NCBI RefSeq assembly: GCF_010015445.1
Contig: NC_053127.1
Location: forward strand, 9,999,776-10,063,775
Reading direction: 5' to 3'
DNA: 64,000 nt
Origin: Perca fluviatilis
Taxonomy: Eukaryota; Chordata; Actinopteri; Perciformes; Percidae
Under the pieces are notes generated by a model that was not told the origin of the DNA, did not search any database, and saw nothing but the letters and a program-made list of their open reading frames with translations. Positions within the stretch are counted from its first letter, which is position 1. Every line of letters begins with the position of its first letter. Positions 1-11,015 of the stretch are shown here, piece after piece. The position numbers were made by a program, and so were the translations under genes.

Positions 1-486
1 AAAAAAATGTATCACTATTTTTGGATTTTTATTTATTTCTTTTTTTTTTGCAAATCAAACAATATATCATTTAAATATATTCAGCAAATGAATCCATAAT
101 GAAAATAATCATTATTTAATAGTTCAAAATGAGCTCCAGCTCAACCAACTAAAAAACAGTAGAGATCTGTTTCTACATTAATGCATAGTAATAATAATAT
201 AATGATATAACAGTATAACAGTCACAGGGTTCATTTTTCTGCAAAATAATTTTACTTTTAGTTAAAATTTAAAATGTAAGTACATTTTCCTTACTACATA
301 CTTTTACGTAAGTAATATTTTCAATGCATGACTTTTACTTAACAGAGTATCTTACACTATACAGTGTGGTAGTAGTATGAGAGAGTTGATGGCATAAATG
401 CATCACTTAGAATGAATTGTGCTTACTTTTTGCCCAGCGACCAGGCTACCTAGCTTGTGCTAGCATGTCCCTGGCTAGCGTGTTAG

Positions 487-640
487 TAGTCTCGCTTTGC
501 CAGACCTTCCTCCACAGCCCTGCGGAGGAGGGTCTGGCTAGTCCACACAGCATTCCGGGATGGGGGGGAAAACACACTCTGGTTTATTGGCGTTTTTTTA
601 AACCAATCACAATCGTCATGGGCGGCGCTAATAATATTAA
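487..640 (+). repeat. Palindromic-ended MITE, family A, copy 1
   Basis: The sequence begins with a short hairpin in which CCAGACCTTCCTCC is answered by GGAGGAGGGTCTGG. A segment follows with TTTAAACCAATCACAATCGT and GGGCGGCGCTAA. The same order recurs at about 1822-2050, and the hairpin alone recurs near 62113-62165. Such elements are frequent in percomorph introns. No transposase is encoded. The right boundary is uncertain because the sequence after about 640 no longer matches copy 2. Confidence 0.65.
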
Positions 641-1821
641 TATAATAATATTTGATGCAGCATTTTTGGAGTTCTGTCAGATGTCTATCTTATGAGACTA
701 CTCTGTCCTCTCTTGCCTTCCTCAAGGAATGGGAACCAGCCACATATTTTGCTCTACAGTGCACAGCAGGATTTGTTTTATCCTTACCCAGCAAAAAAAA
801 ACACATGGATGGTGAGCTAGTGGCTGCTCTTTGGTCATGTGAAGATACCTCCATCCCGGCGAGGAGAAAACAAAAAAAAACTAATTCACCTCAAACTGTA
901 GTTCCCATTTTTGTCACTTCCAATATTTCACACAATAGCAGTAGCAGTCGTTGGTTAAAGAAAAAGGAGGGGCAGAAATTAAGGTAGCGTTCTACTTATC
1001 TTCTCAACCACATTGACTTTGTGCAGGTTTCAAACCCATAGACACTTTACTAGGTAAGTGTAATAACTTTACAATGAATCCCTGAGCTGTAAAGCAAGAG
1101 ATCCAGCGACCCGGGACTTAAATAAAGACGTCTCTCCACCGCTGTTTCATGCATCCCAAGACATTTTGATTTAAGCAGACCCATCAGGTTCCTGTTTCAG
1201 GTGCTTTCATGAATCTAAAGCCTCTAGTGGCATTTATTCATGTCAACCTGTTCCTTTACACCAGGCACATCACACAGGTTTGCTTTCCCAGCATCCAAAG
1301 AGACAGCTGTTGTATCACCACAGCAGCTGTGCAGCAGTACAGGGGTGGGTAGCATGTGCTCTTAGAACACATTTTACAGCTAAAATATATACTGATGGAT
1401 GCAATTGTTCACATTAAGACAGATTGTCTCCCGTAGCATTTCTCTTGGCAGGCTCTTTCACTTGTTTTGCTTCCAGTATTTGTTTTATTGATGGGACACA
1501 AACACACACAGTTGTACAACAGACTGTTAGGAAGTAGGACAATGGGGTAAAAATAATCAATCTCTCTTTGTGACTCTGCCGTGCATGGCTGTCTGCAGCT
1601 ATCCCTCTTATTTTGTATGACCGTGATGAGGTAGTCTCTTCATTGCTTTTGAGAACATATTGTCTGTGTGATATTACAGAGCAGCCACTAATCAGAGGAG
1701 GGTTACTTTGCAGGCGTCAGATCTGGCAGTGCCGCATAAATAGTAGCCACACAATAAATCTGGCTTCATAAAGTAAATCCTAATGTGTGATTCACAGTCA
1801 CACAGTAGCCCCTAGTCACAC

Positions 1822-2050
1822 ATTGCCAGACCTATCTCCAAAGCGCTGTGGAGTAATGTCTGACTACACCACACATCTGTGGGATAGGAGAAAAACATCC
1901 TCTGGGTTGTTTGCATTTCTTTAAACCAATCACAATTGTCTTGAGCGGCGCTGAGCTCTGGACGCAGCGACGGTGGATCTGCAAAATAGCGTTGGGGAGG
2001 AAGTTGTTTTGCACCCAGCAAAAGAAAACGCCAAATACAATATTTAGAAG
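1822..2050 (+). repeat. Palindromic-ended MITE, family A, copy 2
   Basis: This is a diverged second copy of the element at about 487. It has the same GCCAGACC start, a decayed hairpin (CTCCAAAGCGCTGTGGAG), the TTTAAACCAATCACAATTGT block and the GGCGGCGCTGAG block. It continues further than copy 1, into a stretch resembling the usual element interior. The minus-strand open frame of 84 codons over it is a by-product of the repeat. Confidence 0.65.
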
Positions 2051-2514
2051 TTAACTGTTTACACAATACAGTAACGTGAGCTATTTAAATTAGCTGGATA
2101 CATGGTTAAACCTCATTTGCTCTTACAAGTGTATTGCCGTGTTTACTTCGTCCATAGCAAGCCCCACCAAACGCTTAACCAACCAAACCAACCAACCAAA
2201 TAAGCTGTTCACAGAGTACCCCCACAGGAACCAAGGATCCATAAAGTTCAGCACAAATATGAGCTTTTATAATTTTTGGTTCTATTTTCAAAAGATTTTT
2301 GGAATACAATTATTATTATTCTTTCAGAAAAAGCCAGCCTTAACCTCTGGAGCTCAGTTTTCATTATATGACTTTAGAGTGGAAAACACATTGGAAGAAG
2401 CCAACCAGCCAGCAAACTATGATAATTCATTCAAGTGATAAGACAGCAAGCAGTACTGTGTTTAAATTAGACTTTTAGATCAAAATTCCAAAACTGCAAG
2501 AAAATAGGATACTG

Positions 2515-2800
2515 TTTGTGCAGTTGTAAGCACTGTTGCCTCACATCAAGGAGAGTTGTGGCTTCAAGTCCTTCCGCTGGATGGGGACTCTCCACATGCT
2601 ATGGTTTCCTCCCACAGTTAAAAGACATGCATGTCAGGTTAATTGGAGCCTCTAAATTGTATGTGTGTGTGGTTGTCAGTCTGTATGTTTGTATGTGTTA
2701 ACCTGTGATAGACCGATAACCTGTCCAGGGTGTACCCCACCATCCAGTGTGAGCTGGAATAGGCACCAAACCCCTGCAATCAAGCTTGCAAAGGATAAAT
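2515..2800 (+). repeat. Dispersed teleost repeat
   Basis: It contains, in order, GCACTGTTGCCTCACA, TTTCCTCCCACAGT, AAAGACATGCATGTCAGGTT, TTAATTGGAGCCTCTAAATT and CCTGTCCAGGGTGTACCCC. From memory this series characterises a very common fish interspersed repeat; I do not assign its class. The copy is diverged and lacks a clean end. Two overlapping short open frames here are not genes. Confidence 0.6.
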
Positions 2801-3110
2801 GGCTATGGATGCACAGAGACAACTATAATGTTTCTGGTACGGCCTCCATTCTCAAATTAGGTTGAGGAGTACTTGCGGTGAAGAAGTAAATACTGTATAC
2901 GTACATTTTTTCTGTTTGAAACTAATTAGCTTTCAGGCTATGCTTACTAAGGAATTTAGTCCTTTACCTAACTGGGTCCTGCCAGACCACAGTGAGTGAA
3001 GTGAGGTTTATGGACTTTCCATGTGAGCCTCATTCATATTTTAAGTGAAATCCCAAAATGCACATGTATTGCTGTGTTTAACTTATGTTGATGTTTAATG
3101 TTTCCCATAG

Positions 3111-3269
3111 GCAAGCCCAGAGTTGAGCTGACCTACGACAAGATGTACACAGTAACCAGCCGGCTGACATTCATTGTTAGTAAGGAGGACGATGGTGTAC
3201 CAGTGGCTTGCATCGTAGACCACCCTGCAGTCAAGGACTTCCAAGCACAGAAATACCTGGAGGTCCAGT
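3111..3269 (+). CDS. cadm1: cadm1 exon: second half of Ig-like domain 2
   Basis: This internal exon of a CADM1-type cell adhesion molecule has 159 nt and 52 complete codons. CADM1 is a single-pass type I membrane protein with three extracellular Ig domains that mediates Ca2+-independent homophilic and heterophilic adhesion at synapses and epithelial contacts. The acceptor is TTTCCCATAG and the donor is T|GTAAGT. The exon enters after one codon base and leaves one base (T) that completes a Tyr codon with the next exon. Visible family signatures are [14 protein letters not shown] followed by the Ig F-strand Cys (VAC), a DHPAV motif, and a final YLEVQ. These closely match CADM1 as I recall it, where Gln is followed by Tyr-Lys-Pro. 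The part before MYTV seems about five residues shorter than in human CADM1. Paralogue (a or b) is undecided. Confidence 0.93.
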
Positions 3270-3922
3270 GTAAGTACTTCAGCTCGCTAATAAATTAGAA
3301 ATCGGCATGGATAGTTAAGCTGCATTATGCAATTTTTTTTAAATTCTTTTCAAGTGTCTCATCAGCTTATTCTGAAAATTGGACGGCGATAGAGAGGAGT
3401 GTTCCATCTCCACTAATTAAATGGCATAAATTTGCTACTTTTCCCCAACTAAAACTTTGGTGTATGACATGTATTGCAGTGTCATTGAAGGAAGATCATC
3501 TCCATGCACATGAATAAAGGGGGAACATTGGACTGCAATAGAGTAGACTGTTCCATCTCCACTAATTAAATGACATCAATTTCCCACATGTTCCCACTAC
3601 TGAAACTTTGGAGTGTGGCAATGTCATTAAAGTGAAATGATTTCAGTGCATGATAAATAAAAAGTGAAAATACTGTGCGTATAAATAGGAACACCTTCCA
3701 AATAAATCTTCTAATGTAAGGTTGATGTATCGGGTTACCTTTGCACTTCTGTTAAAAAAAGTAATTTTCTTTTTGCATTTTTTAACCCTTTAACCCATCA
3801 TTATGAAGCATCATAAACTGACTGGGTTGATGTTGGCTATATATTACAAGATATCTTTCTGTTTTTTGTATTGTCTTCATATTTACAGTACTGTCTGTCA
3901 TTTGGGGCCACAAATATGTTAA

Positions 3923-4979
3923 AGGTCCCATGGCATGAAAATGTCACTTTTCCCAGCCTGCCTATGGTCCCCCAGTTGCTGGGAATGGTGATAGGTGTAA
4001 ACCGAGCCCTGGGTATCCTTCTCTGCCTTTGAGAAAATGAAAGCTCAGATGGGCCGATCTGGAATCTTCCCTTTTGTCGTCATAAGGGGAAAGGTTACCT
4101 CCCCTTTCTCTGCTTTGCCCGCCCAGAGAATTTGGCCCACCCGTGAGAAAGAGAAAGACTTCATGGCTTGCAAACGAGCGAAACATGGCAGTTGGTCAAG
4201 GACATACCCCCACCCTCCACCTTTCCCCGCCTCTCTCCTCCTCAATAGTATTTAAAGCTACAGAAATAGAAATGGCACATATTAAGGAAAGCTCATTGTG
4301 GGACTGGCTTGTAGTGGCTGTAATTCTGCACCAAGGCTGAATTTCTGGAAAGAGACTTCAGATACAATATTAGGGGACCACTAAGGTCTATATAAAAGAG
4401 ACTTCAGATACAGTATTAGGGGACCACTAAGGCCTATATAAAAGAGACTTCAGATACAGTATTAGGGGACCACTAAGGCCTATATAAAAGAGACTTCAGA
4501 TACAGTATTAGGGGACCACTAAGGTCTATATAAAAGAGACTTCAGATACAGTATTAAGGGACCACTAAGGCCTATATAAAAGAGACTTCAGATACAGTAT
4601 TAGGGGACCACTAAGGTCTATATAAAAGAGACTTCAGATACAGTATTAGGGGACCACTAAGGTCTATATAAAAGATACTTCAGATACAGTATTAGGGGAC
4701 CACTAAGGCCTATATAAAAGAGACTTCAGATACAGTATTAGGGGACCACTAAGGTCTATATAAAAGAGACTTCAGATACAGTATTAGGGGACCACTAAGG
4801 TCTATATAAAAGAGACTTCAGATACAGTATTAGGGGACCACTAAGGTCTATATAAAAGAGACTTCAGATACAGTATTAGGGGACCACTAAGGTCTATATA
4901 AAAGAGACTTCAGATACAGTATTAGGGGACCACTAAGGTCTATATAAAAGCATCCAAAAAGCACCATGTCATAGGACCT
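3923..4979. mobile_element. TTAA-flanked non-autonomous DNA transposon with internal tandem array
   Basis: The element is bracketed by TTAA at 3919-3922 and 4980-4983. Its ends are inverted: AGGTCCCATG on the left and CATAGGACCT on the right. The left two fifths is a non-coding body; the right part is a tandem array (annotated separately). TTAA target duplications are characteristic of piggyBac and Kolobok superfamilies. No transposase is present, so it would move in trans. Several overlapping open frames at 3962-4340 on both strands are artefacts of the body. Confidence 0.85.
4352..4949. repeat. 13 x 46-bp tandem array
   Basis: There are thirteen head-to-tail copies of a 46-bp unit starting GAGACTTCAGATACAGTATT and ending CTATATAAAA, beginning at 4352, 4398, 4444 and so on to 4904. 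Copies are nearly identical. The main polymorphism is GGTCTAT versus GGCCTAT, and the eighth copy starts GATACTT. Each copy carries TATATAAAAG across the junction, a TATA-box-like string. The last copy runs into CATCCAAAAAGC and the element end. Confidence 0.95.
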
Positions 4980-6110
4980 TTAAAGCAGTACCCTGCAGTG
5001 ACATGTTGTCTGATAGTGTACTGCTAGTTGGGGCAAAACTGTGAGCCATAGTTAGTTCCTGTTTTTAGTTTACTGTCCCTACAGCCAAGATGTTTTGGAT
5101 TATAACTGTACACTGACCAGGTGCAGAGAACTATGAGTAAGGTCAGGAATTAAAATCTTGAGTATGCACAAAGGCAGAAATGTAAATGTGCAATATACGA
5201 CAAGCAGAACATTAAAATAGCAGTAAACTATTTACTAAATATATAGTGGAGTAATGGCGTACTGAGCAGAGAGTGAAGTCACACTCCCTCTTTGTGTGTT
5301 TGTTTTGGTAGCCTGGCCGGCTGAACGTTCATGTTAGCGAATGTGAGTGCATGTGTCTACCCAGGTTGTGCGCATGACTGACCCGCTCATACGCTGGTTA
5401 CTCCTGATAACACCCCTATCATGAATTTCGTGGCCAGTTCTGATTGGTGTACTGAAAAGTGAACGCCTCTAACCAGCTGAAAAGGTTTAGGAAGAGAGAG
5501 AGGTGATAGAAGTTGTTGAAGTCTTCCTGAAAGAATTTACGCTGAGCTTCATTTGATGAAATATAACGGTTATAGGTATTATACTTTTAGAAATACCAAT
5601 TCATGTGTTTTGTACATCTGGACCCAGAAGTGTTGTGAAAATAAGTAAACCCAATCAAATGCTATGTACCTCTGCCATGTGACAAGTAATTAAAATGCTA
5701 GGCATTTGTAATGTGGGGCTTTAGATCTTTTCTTTGATGCAAAATGATCAAATTTGTATCACATTATATAGTAATAGTATTGTATGTCGTAGTAACCTTA
5801 TTTATTTGGCCTCTGGCATGACCTAGCATTCTGTTAGAAAATTAAACCTCTTCTGTAGCTATCTGACCTTTCCGTGGGAGAGCGAGAAGAGGAGATCAAC
5901 TCATCTACAGAGGCAGCATGGCATTTTGTTGGCCTCTGATAACAGGGAGCTCACATGGACCCCCCCCCCCCGGCTAAGCGCCTCACTGCTTCATGCAGGG
6001 GCTGCTGCTGTCATGCTCTGTGCATACTGTAATAGGCAACAAACAGGCCCAGTCAGTCCTGCACTGCACCTTCTCCCTGATAACTCGGCCATACTGTTTT
6101 ATATTACATT

Positions 6111-6345
6111 TGAAATCAGAAAAGGTTTTATTGCCAAAATAAGTACACTTATGTGGAATTTGCCTTGATGAACGTTGCATACATAAACAGACAAACAAAC
6201 ACATTAAACATTATTTTGAAATAAACAGTACATATAGAGAAACAAATATATCTATACAAAATAACTGTTACATAAGATAAAACAAGCTGAATGGGTCTGT
6301 GCAACATTTGCAAATAATATATAGCATATGCAATGGGCAGATGTA
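6111..6345. repeat. Probable dispersed repeat (TTTTATTGCC / GGAATTTGCCTTG type)
   Basis: The stretch has TTTTATTGCCAAAATAAGTA followed by GTGGAATTTGCCTTGATG and an A-rich series of ACATATAGA/CAAAATAA motifs. From memory this resembles a common fish retroelement 3'-tail read in antisense. No ends or target duplication were found, so class and limits are tentative. Confidence 0.4.
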
Positions 6346-8897
6346 AAGTCCAGGATGAAGGTTGGTGATTTCAAATATCTGTAATTTGTAATTATATGTC
6401 CTGTGACTGTATGTGAATATGACTGTAGGCCTAATGTTCTGAATGGTTCGGGATTCCTAAAAATCCACAGTCTCCATTTTCCCTATAATTAGGATCAAAT
6501 TAAACTACATGGTCCTAAAAACCTTTCTCTAATAATCCAGTTACATATCGGTTCCTTTCAAGGAAATTATTAATACATGAAAGCATACTTTTTTCACATT
6601 ACTACACAGTGACAGACTGTGTTTGTTTACTGATTATATATTAAACTGATAGACTAGGTGATTTACATTTCAATCACTCACTGTGTGGGCAATTTGTGAG
6701 CGTAATGGAGTGCATTGTGTAGTAAGAAACAGCAAAAGGCCATTGTCAGGGGATAGCATAATTAAATAAGCCTGTAATGTTTATGTGTATAAGCAAAAAG
6801 CAAGCTGTTTTTGCTCCGTTGCCTGGTTGGTTTTCCCTTAAGGTCAGCCGGCTGCGGGGAGATGGATAGTGCCGTCTTGAGTGCTTATGAGGTGAGGCAC
6901 ACAATAAAGCAAATAATTCAGTTAGCATAATGATAGCGGCCCTTTTGCATACTGTAGACACTATTTCATTTCCACTGAAGTGGCAGTATCCGGATCTGGC
7001 AGTGCAGTGTGTGTTTTTCCATCAAGCAGAGACAAGAAAGCTCCGACATAACTACTTGAGGCTATCAAAACAACTTACAGATGCCTGGCGTCCTTCATAT
7101 TTATGGCTCCGAGATGACAAGGTCAGATGACGTTGTGAGCAAAGAAAAAGTTGCAGGATGCCATGTAGTGCCTTTAGTGGAAACAAAACCAAAGGGTTGC
7201 TGTCTAAACCCGTGCATGCCCACTGAGCAGAAGATTTGGCTTTTTGCCCATCTGCTGTCCATCACCAAGACTGAGAGCCGGCCACTGACAGGGTGTGATT
7301 TAGACAGATGGATGGCCAGACGTGTGCTGTTTGTTGCCGAGAAGGTCGGACAGCAGTGTGAAACTTTACAGCCGGCTTTGAAAACCATAACTCAGACCCT
7401 CTGTCTACAGGCTGATTAAAAATGCACGCTGGGCATTTAGGCTATAAAACTGGGAAAAGAACAAGAATAATTTACATCACAATCGGAAAACTGTAATTAC
7501 ACCATTGTGACTCAGCAATCAATCTGGTGTGCGGTGACTCTAGAGGTACATATCTACAGCATCTAATGTAGGAAAACTTTACATTTTTTTGAGTAATTGT
7601 CATAATGTGCTGAAAGTATTCAAGTGTGGTCTTCAGGTTAATTGATGTATTGCCAAAGGTGTTGGCAATCATTTTAGATAGCCCTGCTCGTGAAACAATG
7701 ATGATACTGTATAAGTATGATACCAAACCCTGATAAATTTGGTGAAAAGAAGGCTACCTGTTCTCCGCCTTCCCCTCATTTATGATTTTCTTATAGTGGG
7801 GTACCTTAAAAGGCATAAGTTGGAGCAGAACTTTTGTTTTGCTTGTTTTGTCTCAGTTTTAGTTTCAGTACATGATAACACTGAATTCACTCCCTTACCC
7901 AAATGATAGATTGAATAAAACATTCCATTTTTGTCCAGAATAAAGGATCATCTTTCACACCAAGATGAGAAAAGGCTTTTGATAACACCTGCAATAGTCA
8001 AGGGAATGGGAACAATAGAAAACGCCATGGTAGCAAGGAATAGCACAGCAGCGACTGTCAAAGTACCCCACTGGTTGTCAAAACAACATTCTTACATTTT
8101 CTTCCCAGTTGCCTCAGCTTGTCAACAATGTCTTCTGTTTTTTTGTAGCAACTCTATCAGGTAACGTCTTTGGACAAACTCAGGGCTACTTGTGGTTCTG
8201 CATTGCACCACATCTATCATTCCTCAAAGCATTGGCTTGTTTTTTTTGGTGTTAGATTGATTTTAAACTCCATCAATATTATGCCCAAGGTAGAACACTG
8301 CTGATAAGTTATTTGATGCAATGGAAGATCAGGTTGAGGTTAAGGCAACAGTAGTAGTAGTAGTAAGTAGATGTTCTGTAAAAGGAAAAACACCAAGAAT
8401 GTGTGTTATTGTTTATATAATGTCAAGTCAAATCCATCCAGACCAATCAAAATTTGTGTAGCATGAAGCTCAATCGTAATCAAAAAGTGGGAATAAAAAG
8501 TCCCTTTCAGCAACTTCTGACCTTCTCTTTCACTTCAACACTGCTGGGGCAGGTCATGGTTGTTGTTTGTGCACTTAATGTTGTGTTTCTTTCTTAAACC
8601 TATGTAGGGACTATTTATTTTATCATTGTGAGCGGTGTACTGTGTTATTCTGTGTGAAAAAAGTGAAAGCACTGATGGAAAACCACAGTTTAAGTTTATA
8701 TCAATATAGATTCCATATAAAGCATTTGCTAACATTAGCAAACGAAGGCTACTCCTCACATCTAACCAAAGTGAGGCAGTAGCGGCAGAACTGGACAAAG
8801 TGGGCGGAGCTACAGCACCAGCCACAGCTGGTATGATCATATCAGCTGTATGTTATTGATCAAATCAGCTGGGTAATAATGTGAGGAGTCTGGTTAA

Positions 8898-9264
8898 AGC
8901 TTTAGTGCCTAACTTTTTTATATTAATGGATGTCCGTTTCATTCAAGCCATCGCCAAATGAGTTGATACAAAGCTAATTAAAACCATCAGCTCCTCAAAA
9001 CTCTCTGTATTTCTCAGCATGACAGAAGATGGTGTCATCCGGCGACTTTTGCGCGCAGAAAATCTAGCGAAGATAATTACCTCTTCTGATGAGTCCATCA
9101 TGTGTTTTAATCCTCATTGTCCTCCTTGTCTACAAGCAACTGCTTGGAGGAGGGTTGGGGGTGGTGCGCGATCATCGAAGGCTTGTATCATGTGGACGGG
9201 CCGAGATTTTTGTTGTCATTACCCAGAATTCCTCATGGGGGAGACAGAAACTACGCACTATAGG
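8898..9264 (-). mobile_element. TTAA-type MITE, family B, copy 1 (inverted)
   Basis: It is the reverse complement of the element at 61074-61451. Shared blocks include TAATTACCTCTTCTGA, GAGTCCATCATG, GGCTTGTATCATGTGGACG and GAATTCCTCATGGGGG. The left side is preceded by TTAA (8894-8897) and begins AGCTTTAGTGC. On the right the TTAA has decayed to TTTA (9265-9268). Length is about 367 bp against 378 bp in the other copy. The 97-codon open frame over it is not a gene. Confidence 0.8.
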
Positions 9265-9748
9265 TTTATATCTGTTCAGTACACCTCTATGATTATGATT
9301 GGATGCTACTAGTCAGCAGGTAGCCTGATGGAGGAGCAAAAGCTGATGCCAATCAGCTAATGATTCCCTCAATGGCGTCGCTCTGCTTGAACAACAGCAG
9401 TGCCTAATATCAGTCCTGATGTGACATGAATGCTTACTGTTTGCTGCAGCACCTCTTAGGATGTGTCCAGCCAAACGCTTTGGGAAAGTTTGATCATTTG
9501 AAGTGCACTGCACATAAATGATGATGCAGAGTTGTTGCATGTGGACATAATTTGTGGGAGACTGGGTTGTGTGAGAACTGAACTGAAAAACAAGATTTGA
9601 ACATATTTGGCGGTCAAAAATGTCTTGACGTCTTTCTTTTCTCATGTTAATGTATGTTCCTAACAACATGACTGCAAATAGGAATCAATCATAGAACGTA
9701 GATGTAGAAAGTAGATCCAGAATGTATATTGTGTCTTATCTGTTACAG

Positions 9749-10783
9749 ACATTTTTCACTGGGTGTATCTATGCTGTATTCCGGCTGCATTCCGGTTTTG
9801 TACCGTCCTCCACCACGCGCCATACCACACCGGGAGTGTCTCAGAAGCGGAGCGTCTTGCTGCCCGACTCGCAGATTTGAATATTTTTAATAATACTTTA
9901 CAGAACAATCACATGTGTATAAAGCTAGTATCTACCTTCTACGCCAAGCACTCCTATAATTAAACTCCTAAACTGTTTTCTCTTTCTGGGAGGGGGGGGT
10001 TACTCTCGCTGTTTCACTTCCCGCCCGGCTGTCCGCACGGCCCTCGGCTCGCATGAAAATAGACCTGACGCGTATCTAAAGGCCGGGACACATCAGGCCG
10101 ATTATCGGCTGTGGGACAGTCTGGCGAGGTCAGTGACTCAAATCTGTTCGGTGTGTCCCGTGCCGTCGTCCGTCTGGGGGGCTGTCGGCGTTCATTTTGG
10201 CCGACCTGACATGTTCAGTCGGAGACAGGGCAGTCTGGACTCACCCGGAAATGACGTGCGGAATGAGGTGACTACAGTCTCTCAAAATCTTTTAAACTGA
10301 CTTTTGTTGAGCTGAAATGAAGACAGATTCAGCAACTGCACGGCCTGTTTCTCGCTTAAAATGTTTTCAGAAACACCTTTCAGTGAACTATTTTAGTACA
10401 ATATGAGATCGTATTCTGAACGGCCGCCATGACAGTCTGGCTTTCAATTTCCGGAGAAAACAAACCCATGTGACGTGTTCGTCCAATCAGCTGCCGGTTT
10501 TCATTTCTTGGGCAACAATACAGATTAGCGCCGCCTGCTGTTATAGAGATGTATCCGTTATTCGTTCCCCTCTGTTGCTTTTGGTCTGTTCTGTGGCAGT
10601 TTTTTGGACCTCGGGGACGCGACTGATCATATCGACGAGGTTTTCTGTCAACGGTCGGCCGTCGGCTATATGTGTCCCGGCCATAAGGCGGAGCGGAGCA
10701 AGCATTGACTTGAGTGGCTGAGATTGCTTGCGGGGCCAGCAGCGCCTCCGGAACGCACTGCAGACGCGCCTGGTGGAAAATAC
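9749..10783. mobile_element. Outer MITE interrupted by a second MITE
   Basis: The left part (about 9749-10070) begins TTTTTCACTGGGTG and contains TTCCGGCTGCATTCCGGTTT, CGTCCTCCACCACGCGCCAT and GAAGCGGAGCGTC. The right part (10683-10783) contains GGCGGAGCGGAGCAAGC and ends GACGCGCCTGGTGGAAAAT. The two outer ends are imperfect inverted repeats. A fragment of the same family in the opposite sense lies at about 27418-27525. The centre is occupied by the element at 10081-10682. It ends about 52 bases before exon 2. Confidence 0.6.
10081..10682. mobile_element. MITE with GGCCGGGACACA ends, nested
   Basis: The 602-bp element starts GGCCGGGACACATCAGGCCG and ends ATGTGTCCCGGCC, so its termini form a near-perfect inverted repeat. 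The inner sequence is GC-rich, in contrast to the AT-rich intron, with paired motifs such as CCGATTATCGGC on the left and GGTCGGCCGTCGGC on the right. It splits the surrounding element into two parts. It has no coding capacity. Confidence 0.8.
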
Positions 10784-10835
10784 TGGTTAGGTTGTCTCAA
10801 AATTTGACTCTCTGTCTCTCTCTCTCTCCTTTCAG

Positions 10836-10932
10836 ACAAACCAGAGGTAAAGATCGTGGTAGAATTTCCTCAGGGTTTGACCAGGGAAGGAGAGAACCTG
10901 GAACTGACGTGTCAGGCCAAAGGCAAACCCCA
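10836..10932 (+). CDS. cadm1: cadm1 exon: first part of Ig-like domain 3
   Basis: A 97-nt exon. The acceptor is CTCTCTCCTTTCAG; the donor is CA|GTGAGA. It starts with two bases that complete Tyr (T|AC) and ends with two bases of a Gln codon completed by G of the next exon. It encodes [11 protein letters not shown], then [20 protein letters not shown]. The LTREG-LELTC-GKPQ pattern is the A'-B strand region of CADM1 Ig3, and the Cys is the B-strand disulphide partner. The reading frame is open throughout. A long CA repeat begins six bases into the downstream intron, and a transposon ends about 52 bases upstream. The overlapping 104-codon open frame is in the wrong frame. Confidence 0.95.
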
Positions 10933-10936
10933 GTGA

Positions 10937-10937
<1 letters not shown>

Positions 10938-11014
<77 letters not shown>
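10938..11014. repeat. (CA)n microsatellite at intron position +6
   Basis: An uninterrupted AC/CA tract of 77 bases, about 38 dinucleotides. It starts directly after the donor GTGAG. Cysteine/valine and histidine/threonine open frames across it are low-complexity artefacts. Confidence 0.97.

Positions 11015-11015
<1 letters not shown>

Larger units (their letters stand above)
1..3110 (+). other. 3' part of an upstream cadm1 intron
   Basis: This stretch runs up to the acceptor at 3109-3110 and shows no exon that could supply the first half of Ig domain 2, so it is read as the end of a longer intron. The first ~350 bases are AT-rich with nothing recognisable. It then holds two copies of a palindromic MITE (about 487-640 and 1822-2050) and one dispersed teleost repeat (about 2515-2800), annotated separately. 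The rest (about 650-1820 and 2050-2510) looks unique. Several open frames occur here, but none has splice context or family resemblance. Confidence 0.7.
3270..10835 (+). other. cadm1 intron, ~7.6 kb
   Basis: The intron runs between a consensus donor (GTAAGT) and a pyrimidine-rich acceptor (TCTCTCTCTCCTTTCAG). It contains a TTAA-flanked element with a 46-bp array (3923-4979), a dispersed repeat (about 6111-6345), an inverted TTAA MITE copy (8898-9264) and a nested pair of MITEs (about 9749-10783). Two blocks near 3375 and 3515 repeat each other loosely, with CTGTTCCATCTCCACTAATT-type sequence in both. The intervals about 5000-6100, 6350-8890 and 9270-9745 show no recognisable gene or named repeat. 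Confidence 0.85.

Noticed and set aside
4352..4949. CRISPR-like array
   Set aside because: The units are head-to-tail with no unique spacers, in a vertebrate intron inside a TTAA-flanked element.
9019..9312. Overlapping open frames of 97 and 67 codons
   Set aside because: They cover an inverted MITE copy also found at 61074.
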